Source: Clostridia bacterium | Lineage (GTDB): Bacteria > Bacillota_A > Clostridia > Christensenellales > Aristaeellaceae | Length of the DNA stretch: 13,457 nucleotides | Reading direction: 5' to 3' | Assembly (NCBI GenBank): GCA_017432405.1 | Contig: JAFRJF010000161.1 | Span: 1 to 13,457, forward strand | Shown: piece by piece, positions 7,973 to 13,457 of the stretch | Position numbering within the stretch: position 1 is the stretch's first letter | Layout: every line of letters starts with the position of its first letter | Made by a program: the position numbers and the translations under genes | Notes under the pieces: generated by a model | What the model was told of the DNA's origin: nothing | Database searches by the model: none | The model's input: only the letters and a program-made list of their open reading frames with translations

Positions 7973-8848
7973 CTAAAACCTAAATACTGATTTGTCGCCC
8001 CGCGACAAATCAGTATTTGCCATGCTCTTCGTCAATATCGCTCCGGGTATTTCCCTGGCTGCTGCTGCGGCGGCTTCGGGGGCTTCGAACGCGCCCACCA
8101 CGGCGGAGCCGCTGCCGGTCATGAAGGCCGCGGCGGCGCCGAGGGCCCGCATGCGCCCGATCAGCTGCTCGATCTCGGGCATCAGCGAAACGGCGGGGGC
8201 CGTCAGGGCGTTGGCATTCAGGCGGTCGATGTCGGAAAAACGCCGCGCCGCCACGGCTTCCGCCAGCGCGTCGGTGTCCAGCGCCACGTCCGGAAAGTGG
8301 CCCTCGTCCCACAGCGAAAACACCGCGCCGGTGGAAAGCCCGCCGCCGGGCACGACCAGCACCAGCGGGATCTCCGGGGCCCGCGGTACGGGCGTGATGT
8401 CCTCGCCGATGCCCCGCACCACGGCCAGCCCGCCGGTCAGGCAGAAGGGCACGTCCGCCCCCAGGCCCAGGCCGATCTCCAGCAGCGCCTCCTCTGTAAA
8501 CCCCAAACCCCAAAGGCTGTTCAGCGCCCGAAGGGCCGTTGCGCAGTCGGCGCTGCCGCCGCCCAGGCCCGCCCTTGCGGGAATCCGCTTGGACAGCGAA
8601 AGCTTCGCGCCATGCCGCGTGCCAGCGCGTCTATTCAGCGCCATGGCCGCCCGAAGCACCAGGTTCTCCTCCCCCGCCGGCACGCCGTCCACGTTCAGAG
8701 ACAGCCCTTCGGCCGGTTCGATCTCAAGGGTATCGTGCAGCGCTATGGTCTGCATCAGCATGTCCAACAGGTGATACCCGTCCGCCCGCCGCCCGGTGAT
8801 GTTCAAGGCCCAGTTGATCTTGGCGGGAGCAATGTAGCTGTATGTCAT
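7973..8848 (-). CDS. ispE: 4-diphosphocytidyl-2-C-methyl-D-erythritol kinase
   Basis: This 291-residue GHMP kinase phosphorylates CDP-methylerythritol in the MEP isoprenoid pathway. Lys10 lies in the N-terminal PAKINWALNITGRRADGYH. The ATP-binding glycine-rich motif is PARAGLGGGSADCATAL (90-106). Catalytic Asp132 lies in LGADVPFCLTGG, and the C-terminal GHMP motif appears as AAFMTGSGSAVVGAF. ATG 8848 is supported by AAGGAG (8862-8857); the open frame upstream reads through hairpin R5. The natural end seems replaced: the last 14 residues (NTDLSRGDKSVFRF) and the TAG stop are encoded by palindrome R4 and the adjoining CCTAAAACC repeat. The tail follows the last recognisable domain, so the enzyme is probably active. 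It is the second gene of the minus-strand block, after capA. Confidence 0.96.
   Translation of the reverse strand: MTYSYIAPAKINWALNITGRRADGYHLLDMLMQTIALHDTLEIEPAEGLSLNVDGVPAGEENLVLRAAMALNRRAGTRHGAKLSLSKRIPARAGLGGGSADCATALRALNSLWGLGFTEEALLEIGLGLGADVPFCLTGGLAVVRGIGEDITPVPRAPEIPLVLVVPGGGLSTGAVFSLWDEGHFPDVALDTDALAEAVAARRFSDIDRLNANALTAPAVSLMPEIEQLIGRMRALGAAAAFMTGSGSAVVGAFEAPEAAAAAAREIPGAILTKSMANTDLSRGDKSVFRF
7982..8018. repeat. Hairpin palindrome R4, 5' flank of composite element A
   Basis: Perfect 17-nt arms with triloop CCC (7999-8001), GGG in gene sense. It is translated as the C-terminal tail of IspE. The corresponding 5' flank of composite B (R6) has the same GGG triloop in gene sense. Confidence 0.95.
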
Positions 8849-8866
8849 TAAAGGTACTCCTTCGGC

Positions 8867-8940
8867 AAATACTGATTTGTCGCGCTGCGACAAATCAGTA
8901 TTTGAGGTTTTAGGGGTTAGGTTTTAGGGGTTAGGTTTTA
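8867..8940 (-). repeat. Hairpin R5 with partial telomere-like arm (truncated composite)
   Basis: Hairpin R5 (8867-8903) has perfect 17-nt arms and triloop GCT. Next to it, 8904-8940 is made of GGTTTTAGG and GGGGTTAGG units on the plus strand. In minus-strand gene sense this reads CCTAAAACC/CCTAACCCC repeats then hairpin, which matches the 3' arm of composites A and B with the core and 5' half missing. The TAA stop of the capA-like gene (8938-8940) lies at the repeat edge, and R5 ends 4 nt before the ispE Shine-Dalgarno. Confidence 0.9.
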
Positions 8941-10389
8941 TCCATTGATCAGCTGGAACTGATTCCCCATGACCTCCACGATCTCATAGTAGCTGGCGAC
9001 CATGCGGTTATAGTTCTCGTCGTCCATGCCGGTGGGGCGGTTTTCAAGGTAGCGGCCGGAGGGCAGCACCTTCACCGCGCCGTTCTGCTTCCAGGTATAG
9101 GTGGGAATATAGCCCACGTTGTCGACGGTGAACCGGCCCCCGGGCTGCTCGTTGACGGTGAAATCCAGTATCAGGCCGTTGTCCGTGTACTGGACGATAT
9201 GGTCGCTGATGAAGTTGCCCATGCAGAACATGGTCAGCACCTGCTTGTCCACCCCGTCCACGGTGACGGACTGGAAGCCCATGGGCTGCACCTCGTGGGC
9301 GTGGCTGCCGATGATGATGTCAACGCCGGCCTCTGCCAGCTTCTTCGCGTACTTCTTCTGGTTGGCGTCGGGCTCCCGCACGTACTCCGCGCCCCAGTGG
9401 GGCCAGGCGATGATGACCTCGGCGCCGGCGTCCCGCAGTTTCTTCACGTCGGCCTTGAAGTCGGCCTTGCTGATGTAGGGCACCAGGTCCACGGCCTCCT
9501 TGTCCACGCCCCGGTTCTCCATGCTGTTGGTGCTGTGGGTATAGGCCAGGAAGCCGAACTTGATGCCGCCCACCTCGCAGATCACCGTGCCTGCCTTCTC
9601 CGCCTTGGTGCGGTAGGCGCCCACGTGGGCGAAGCCGTACTTCTCCACGTTGTTCACGGTGTTCTCCACGCCGCCGCTCCAGCGGTCCAGCATGTGGTTG
9701 TTGGCAAGGGTCAGAAAGTCGATGCCGTAATCCTTCAGCGGGGCCAGCGCCACTTCGGGGGCGTTGAACTGGGGATAGCCGGAATACTGGGATTTCTTGT
9801 ATTTTCCGATGGTGCCCTCCATGTTGCCCATGGTGTAGTCGGCGTCGGCCAGCTGCTCGGCGATCATCTCGAACTGGTTGTGGAAGTCGTAGCCGCTGTC
9901 CTTGGCGTAGACCAGCTGGCTCTGGCAGAACATGATGTCGCCCACCGCCCGCATGCGCACCGAGCGCAGCGAGCCGTCGGGCCGCCGGGTGGACACCACG
10001 TGGTCGATGGCCTGGGGCAGCTCGGGCACGGGGGTGACCTCCGCGGCAATGGCGGCGGCTTCCCCGCCCTCATCCCCGGACGGGGCGCTGTCCTGGGTGG
10101 CGGACTCGGTGTCGGTCATGGCCGCCAGGTCCGGCAGCGCGCTGTCGCCGGCGCTGTCCGCCGCCACCGCCTGGGTCACAGCGGGCGCGGCGGTGGCCTC
10201 CACCATCGCGGTGACCGCGTCGGGCTTGTCCTTGGGCTTGAGGATCAGTATCACCGCCGTGATGATCAGCACCGCGATGCCCGCGATGATGGCGATGGCG
10301 ATCCGGTTCTGCCGCCGCTGGCGCATCAGGGCCTCGTACTGCTGGCGCGTCAGCCGCCGGGGAGCGTTGGGATTGGGCCTGTTTTGCAT
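8938..10389 (-). CDS. CapA/PgsA-like membrane-anchored metallophosphoesterase-fold protein
   Basis: The 483-residue protein has a short basic cytoplasmic N-terminus and one membrane segment (about 30-50, IAIAIIAGIAVLIITAVILI). An Ala/Thr/Asp-rich linker (about 55-130) leads to an extracellular CapA domain (about 145-440). Domain motifs are VGDIMF (149-154), GNMEGT (188-193), LANNHMLD (228-235), WPHWGAEY (329-336) and IGSHAHEVQP (360-369), with the metal-binding-type Asp, Asn and His residues present. CapA/PgsA proteins take part in poly-gamma-glutamate capsule synthesis, but many family members stand alone with unknown substrates. No capB/capC lies nearby, so a capsule role is not shown. GGAGG at 10397-10401 supports ATG 10389. 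It heads the minus-strand block and diverges from DUF421. Confidence 0.9.
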   Translation of the reverse strand: MQNRPNPNAPRRLTRQQYEALMRQRRQNRIAIAIIAGIAVLIITAVILILKPKDKPDAVTAMVEATAAPAVTQAVAADSAGDSALPDLAAMTDTESATQDSAPSGDEGGEAAAIAAEVTPVPELPQAIDHVVSTRRPDGSLRSVRMRAVGDIMFCQSQLVYAKDSGYDFHNQFEMIAEQLADADYTMGNMEGTIGKYKKSQYSGYPQFNAPEVALAPLKDYGIDFLTLANNHMLDRWSGGVENTVNNVEKYGFAHVGAYRTKAEKAGTVICEVGGIKFGFLAYTHSTNSMENRGVDKEAVDLVPYISKADFKADVKKLRDAGAEVIIAWPHWGAEYVREPDANQKKYAKKLAEAGVDIIIGSHAHEVQPMGFQSVTVDGVDKQVLTMFCMGNFISDHIVQYTDNGLILDFTVNEQPGGRFTVDNVGYIPTYTWKQNGAVKVLPSGRYLENRPTGMDDENYNRMVASYYEIVEVMGNQFQLING

Positions 10390-10549
10390 ATGTATTCCTC
10401 CGAAGCGGGCGCTTCCCGCCTGTCATTCCATGTACGATGCACTTACACATAACTACCCTATTATAGCTATCATAAACCCTTTCACGGAATAAATCAAGGG
10501 AAAAATGGGGAAAGTAGGCTTTGAAATATCAGTCGCAAAGGAGTTCCCC
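10390..10549. promoter_or_regulatory. Divergent promoter region between capA-like and DUF421 genes
   Basis: The AT-rich stretch 10440-10500 stands out from its GC-rich surroundings. A perfect minus-strand -10 TATAAT is at 10465-10460 for the capA-like gene, with only a weak -35. The plus strand offers TTACAC (10443-10448) with TATCAT (10468-10473) at a long 19-bp spacing for DUF421. The two would overlap. Shine-Dalgarno sites lie at 10397-10401 (minus) and 10537-10543 (plus). Confidence 0.5.
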
Positions 10550-11266
10550 ATGTTCACCCTGTTTTTCCGCGGCGCGCTGCTGTATATCGTCATGATCGTC
10601 ACCATGCGGGCGCTGGGCAAGCGCCAGCTGGGCGAACTGGAGCCCTACGAGCTGGCCATGACCATACTGCTGGCCGACCTGATCTCCTCGCCGATGGAGA
10701 GCGTCTCCACCCCGCTGCTGCACGGGCTGTTGCCGGTGGCGGCGATGTTCGTGGTGCACGGCCTCATCACGCTGGCCTCGATGCGCTGGGACCGGTTCCG
10801 GGCGCTGGCGTCGGGCAAGCCGGCGCTGGTGATCAACCGGGGCGTGATCGACCGGCGGGAGTTGGATCGACTGTGCCTGAGCCTGTCCGACCTGCTGGAG
10901 GGACTGCGGGGCGCCGGGTTCCTGGACCCGGCGGAGGTGGGCACGGCCATCGTGGAGGCCAATGGGAACATCACCGCCTTCCCCGCCGGGAACGAGCGCC
11001 CCCCAAAGGCCTCGGAGCTGGACGTCGCGCCGGGCTACGAGGGCCTGCCGCTGGCGCTGATCACCGGCGGGCGGGTGCAGCCCGGCAACCTGGGGATGAC
11101 CGGCAGGGACCGGCGCTGGCTCGAGGCCCTGCTCTCATCCCGGGGGCTCGCGCCAAAGCAGGTGTTCCTGGCTTCGCTGGACACCCACGGGCGCATGACC
11201 CTGCAGCTCAGGGGCGGCGAGCTGATGCGATTTTCGGCGATGGATGAATCGGAGGTGTGCTGGTGA
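10550..11266 (+). CDS. DUF421 (YetF family) membrane protein
   Basis: The 238-residue protein has about three N-terminal membrane segments (5-22, 33-49, 57-78) and the family signature LGKRQLGELEPYELAMTILL followed by ADLISSP (22-48). The remaining two-thirds form the cytoplasmic DUF421 domain with GKPALVINRGVIDRRELDRL (89-108), then LLEGLRGAGFLDPAEVGTAI and EANGNITAF. The biochemical function of the family is not settled; in Bacillus the members have been tied to spores and the cell envelope. ATG 10550 follows AAAGGAG (10537-10543) at good spacing, so the 15 codons upstream are excluded. The TGA stop is separated by one base from the ATG of the DUF4363 gene, so they form a coupled pair. Confidence 0.9.
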   Translation: MFTLFFRGALLYIVMIVTMRALGKRQLGELEPYELAMTILLADLISSPMESVSTPLLHGLLPVAAMFVVHGLITLASMRWDRFRALASGKPALVINRGVIDRRELDRLCLSLSDLLEGLRGAGFLDPAEVGTAIVEANGNITAFPAGNERPPKASELDVAPGYEGLPLALITGGRVQPGNLGMTGRDRRWLEALLSSRGLAPKQVFLASLDTHGRMTLQLRGGELMRFSAMDESEVCW

Positions 11267-11267
11267 C

Positions 11268-11651
11268 ATGCGGCGGACGCTGATACTGACGCTGGCGGTG
11301 CTGGCCTGCGCGCTGGCGATGTGCGCCCTCTCCCAGGCGACGCTGAACGATACCGTGGAGGAGGCCCGGCAGCTGCGCGCCGAGGCCCTGCTGGCCGAGA
11401 ACGGCGGCGACGTCGAACGCGCCGGGGCGCTGCTTTCACAGCTGGCCCAGCTGTGGCAGGACAGGGCCGGTTTGCTGGAGAAGCTGGCCAGCCACGACGC
11501 GCTGCACGACGTGGACGCCGCCATCGCCGAAGCGAAGATCTGCCTGGAATGCCGGGACCACGACGACTTCCTGCGCACCATGTCCACCGTGGAATTGGGC
11601 CTAAACCACCTGAAGGACGAGGAAGCGGTGCGGTGGGAGAATTTGTATTGA
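11268..11651 (+). CDS. DUF4363 family protein, partner of DUF421
   Basis: The 127-residue protein has one N-terminal hydrophobic segment (RRTLILTLAVLACALAMCAL), either a signal anchor or a signal peptide. A mostly helical outer domain follows, with EEARQLRAEALLAENGGDVE and LAQLWQDRAGLLEKLASHDA, a layout matching DUF4363 proteins. These commonly sit next to DUF421 genes in spore-forming Firmicutes; function unknown. Start ATG 11268 lies one base after the DUF421 stop. GGAGG (11251-11255) is 12 nt upstream, a little far, so translational coupling probably helps. The alternative ATG at 11244 would put eight polar residues before the hydrophobic segment and is less likely. The stop is followed 25 nt later by hairpin R6. 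Confidence 0.82.
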   Translation: MRRTLILTLAVLACALAMCALSQATLNDTVEEARQLRAEALLAENGGDVERAGALLSQLAQLWQDRAGLLEKLASHDALHDVDAAIAEAKICLECRDHDDFLRTMSTVELGLNHLKDEEAVRWENLY

Positions 11652-11676
11652 CAGGGTGGACGGAGGCGAGTAAAAT

Positions 11677-11713
11677 AAATTCTGATTTGTCGCGGGGCGA
11701 CAAATCAGAATTC
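11677..11713. repeat. Hairpin palindrome R6, 5' flank of composite element B
   Basis: Arms AAATTCTGATTTGTCGC and complement surround the triloop GGG. It is a hybrid of the family: outer AATTC as in R1 and R7, inner GTCGC as in R2 to R5. The outermost base pair is lost (C at 11713). Confidence 0.95.
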
Positions 11714-11888
11714 AGGTTTTAGGTTTTAGGGGTTAGTGGTTAGGGGTTAGGGAAGGAGGAAATCCTTGCGGATTTCTTTGATTAAAAGGATTAAGATCGT
11801 AGATACTCCTGCCGTTTCCATTAAATCAAACAAATCCCGTAGGGATTTGGTCCACCACCTAAAACCTAAAACCTAAAACCTAATCCCT

Positions 11889-11925
11889 ATTCTGATTTAT
11901 CGAGCAAAGCTCGATAAATCAGAAT
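11889..11925. repeat. Hairpin palindrome R7, 3' flank of composite element B
   Basis: Perfect 17-nt arms ATTCTGATTTATCGAGC and complement enclose the triloop AAA. It is of the R1 type (ATCGAGC inner stem). It ends about 6 nt before the Shine-Dalgarno AAGGAG (11932-11937) of the MATE gene. Confidence 0.95.
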
Positions 11926-11943
11926 TTTACCAAGGAGCCTTCT

Positions 11944-13281
11944 ATGTCTTCCAAAGCCCGCAACATGACCTCCGGCAGCATACCCCGGCACCTGGTGCGG
12001 TATTCGATTCCCGCGATCCTGGGCGACCTGTTCCAGGTCACCTACAATACCGTAGATTCCGTGATCGTGGGGCAGTTTGCCGGGGCGGGGGCGCTGGCGG
12101 CGGTGGGCGTGGCCAGCCCGCTGATGAGCGTGGCGATGTTCTTTATCATCGGCATGGGCATCGGCGCTTCGGTGCTGATGAGCGAGTTTTACGGCGCGGG
12201 CGACATGCCCCGGCTGCGGCGGCAGTTCGCCACGACGCTGGCCATGGGCGCGGGCTTCAGCGTCCTGATCGCCCTGGGGCTGTTTATGCTGACGGGGCCG
12301 CTGCTTCGGCTGTGCCATACCCCCGATGCCATCTTCCCGGAAACAGCCCGCTACCTGCGCATCGTGGCCCTGGGCATGGTGGTCACGTCGATGTACAACA
12401 TACTGGCCGCCGCCTCACGCTCCATCGGCGACACCCTCACCCCGCTGATCTGCCTGGTGGCCGGTTCGCTGGTGAACGTGGGGCTGGATATGCTGTTCGT
12501 GGCTCGCTTCGCCTGGGGCGTGGCCGGGGCCGCCTGGGCCACGGTGATCTCCCAGGCCCTGTCGGCGCTGCTTTGCGCCTGGCTGCTGCGGCGCAACGAA
12601 CCGATGCTGTTCGCAGGGCAGGGGGATTTCAAGCCGGACCGGGCGCTGTTTGGCCGCACGCTGCGCTTCAGCGCCCCCAGCGCCCTGCAGCAGGCGGGCA
12701 TCTACGTGGGCAAGCTGCTGGTGCAGTCGGCGGTGAACCCGCTGGGCGTCAGCGCCATCGCCGCCTTCAACGCCGTCAACCGCATCGACGACTACGCCCT
12801 GATCCCCGAGCGGGACATCGCAAACGGCGAAACCGTACTGGTGGCCCAGAACCGCGGGGCGGGCAAGGCGGACCGCATGCGCCGGGGCTTCTTCGCGGCC
12901 ATGGCCCTGGAGGTCGCCTACGGGCTGGTGGTGTCCGTGGCGGTGTTCGCGCTGGCGGAGCCGCTGATGGGGCTGTTCGTCGATCCCGGGGAGGCGGAGG
13001 TCATCCGACTGGGGACGCGCTACCTGCGGCTGATGGGCCTGTTCTACATACTCCCCGGCATCACCAACGGCCTGCAGGGCTACATGCGGGCCCTGGGCAA
13101 GCTGAAGCTGACCATGGTGGTCACCTACGGCCAGATGTTCACCCGGGCCGCCTGCACCTTCCTGCTGATCGGTCGCCTGGGCCTGGACGCGGTACCGCTG
13201 GCCTGCGTCGCGGGTTGGGTGATGATGACGGTGTGGGAGGTCGGACTGATGATCCAATGGAGGCGGAAAGGCCATGAATGA
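11944..13281 (+). CDS. MATE family multidrug/cation antiporter
   Basis: The 445-residue inner-membrane protein shows the twelve-segment MATE pattern in two halves. The N-half signature is FQVTYNTVDSVIVGQFAGAG (37-56), continuing with ALAAVGVASPL. The matching C-half region contains LRFSAPSALQQAGIYVGKLL then AFNAVNRIDDYALIPERDIA. MATE exporters use a Na+ or H+ gradient to extrude organic cations or metabolites; the substrate cannot be told. AAGGAG lies 6 nt before ATG 11944. No promoter is evident between it and composite element B, so it may depend on the upstream DUF421 operon or on a promoter hidden in the element. It overlaps tadA by 8 nt. Confidence 0.93.
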   Translation: MSSKARNMTSGSIPRHLVRYSIPAILGDLFQVTYNTVDSVIVGQFAGAGALAAVGVASPLMSVAMFFIIGMGIGASVLMSEFYGAGDMPRLRRQFATTLAMGAGFSVLIALGLFMLTGPLLRLCHTPDAIFPETARYLRIVALGMVVTSMYNILAAASRSIGDTLTPLICLVAGSLVNVGLDMLFVARFAWGVAGAAWATVISQALSALLCAWLLRRNEPMLFAGQGDFKPDRALFGRTLRFSAPSALQQAGIYVGKLLVQSAVNPLGVSAIAAFNAVNRIDDYALIPERDIANGETVLVAQNRGAGKADRMRRGFFAAMALEVAYGLVVSVAVFALAEPLMGLFVDPGEAEVIRLGTRYLRLMGLFYILPGITNGLQGYMRALGKLKLTMVVTYGQMFTRAACTFLLIGRLGLDAVPLACVAGWVMMTVWEVGLMIQWRRKGHE

Positions 13282-13457
13282 CGCCGATTTCATGCGCGAG
13301 GCTCTCGCCGAGGCGCGACTGGCCGCCGAAGCGGGCGAGCTGCCCGTGGGCTGCGTGATCGTCCGGGACGGGGCGATCCTCGCCCGGGCCCACAACGAAT
13401 GCGAGGCCCGGCGGGACGCCACCGCCCACGCCGAGCTGCTGGCGATCCGTCGGGCCA
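13274..13457 (+). CDS. tadA: tRNA-specific adenosine deaminase, N-terminal part (truncated by window end)
   Basis: The visible 61 residues begin MNDADFMREALAEARLAAEA and continue with GELPVGCVIVRDGAI, then the zinc-binding/catalytic TAHAELLAIR (50-59), with His52 and the proton-shuttling Glu54. This matches TadA, which converts the A34 wobble base of tRNA-Arg(ACG) to inosine. Its PCxxC zinc motif would lie beyond the edge. A related cytidine/guanine deaminase remains possible, but the N-terminal pattern fits TadA best. The ATG lies in an ATGAATGA overlap with the MATE stop, so its translation is coupled to the exporter. Confidence 0.88.
   Translation, partial: MNDADFMREALAEARLAAEAGELPVGCVIVRDGAILARAHNECEARRDATAHAELLAIRRA

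Larger units (their letters stand above)
7788..8018 (-). repeat. Composite palindromic element A (hairpin, core, hairpin)
   Basis: Two terminal hairpins (R3 and R4) bracket a 157-bp core that itself forms a long imperfect inverted repeat. In minus-strand sense the order is: AGGTTTTAGG repeats; hairpin GAAATCCTTGCGGATTTC (7943-7926); central stem (7924-7912 with 7883-7870) with a 28-nt loop; hairpin CAAATCCCGTAGGGATTTG (7869-7851); CCACCACC; then CCTAAAACC-type repeats. GGTGG and the TTTTAGG repeats pair with CCACC and CCTAAAA, giving a four-armed fold. The same architecture and sequence recur at 11677-11928. It lies between the ispE end and the ECF promoter and encodes no credible protein. 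MITE-like mobile DNA or a structured RNA are the two main readings. Confidence 0.85.
11677..11928 (+). repeat. Composite palindromic element B (hairpin, core, hairpin)
   Basis: This is the second composite copy, inverted relative to A on the chromosome but read in the same sense by its neighbours. Order on the plus strand: R6; GGTTTTAGG/GGGGTTAGG repeats (11714-11752); hairpin GAAATCCTTGCGGATTTC (11759-11776); central stem (11777-11790 with 11815-11830) around a diverged loop; hairpin CAAATCCCGTAGGGATTTG (11831-11849); CCACCACC; CCTAAAACC repeats; R7. The two internal hairpins are identical to those of A, while the central loop shares only short blocks such as CGTWGA and CTCC. It fills the gap between the DUF4363 stop and the MATE Shine-Dalgarno and holds no credible coding sequence. 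Confidence 0.85.

Noticed and set aside
7982..8018. A conserved peptide DLSRGDKSVF as a functional protein motif
   Set aside because: It appears in several frames only because the palindrome reads the same on both strands. Only the IspE tail is likely to be translated.
8904..8940. A genuine telomere or linear replicon end
   Set aside because: The repeat tract is short and internal, flanked on both sides by housekeeping genes, and recurs within composite elements.
11714..11888. A small protein gene inside composite element B
   Set aside because: No start with a Shine-Dalgarno and no open frame conserved with composite A; conservation follows stems, not codons.

Overview
The window is a GC-rich, gene-dense bacterial chromosome segment. 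Strong GGAGG-type ribosome binding sites, a CoaX-type pantothenate kinase, RecD2 next to ComF, an ECF vitamin-transporter S component, and a DUF421/DUF4363 pair all point to a Firmicute, most likely a GC-rich member of the Clostridia. That placement is inferred from gene content, not from any search.

Layout. Positions 1-115 look like the trailing end of a CRISPR array: two degenerate 29-nt repeats around a 32-nt spacer, the spacing of type I-E arrays. An orphan gene for a small protein with a C-terminal membrane anchor follows (169-732), then guaB (890-2341) on the plus strand. guaB converges on a seven-gene minus-strand block that reads, in transcription order, capA-like (10389-8938), ispE (8848-7973), ECF S component (7607-7008), coaX (6858-6082), recD2 (6072-3877), comF (3880-3206) and a SpoU/TrmH RNA methyltransferase (3156-2389). 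A strong shared terminator hairpin separates guaB from that block. Divergent from capA on the plus strand are a DUF421 membrane protein (10550-11266), a DUF4363 protein (11268-11651), a MATE exporter (11944-13281) and the start of tadA (13274 to the window end).

The genes are mostly housekeeping: GMP synthesis, isoprenoid precursor synthesis, vitamin uptake and CoA synthesis, DNA repair, and RNA modification. CoaX beside an ECF S component suggests, without proving it, that the transported vitamin may be pantothenate.

The unusual part is what lies between the genes. Seven near-perfect hairpin palindromes (consensus arms AAATACTGATTTGTCGC or AAATTCTGATTTATCGAGC, always with a 3-nt loop) occupy five intergenic gaps. 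The stems differ by compensatory changes and the triloop is nearly always different. Two pairs of these hairpins bracket a roughly 160-175 bp core made of telomere-like TTTTAGG repeats, two short invariant hairpins, and a central stem with a divergent loop (7788-8018 and 11677-11928). The two composites lie in opposite orientations on the chromosome but in the same orientation relative to the genes around them. A third, partial copy is at 8867-8940. The elements supply stop codons to ispE, comF and capA and sit just upstream of the ribosome binding sites of three genes. I read them as an undescribed (to me) family of mobile or RNA-level palindromic elements; they are the main discovery candidate here.
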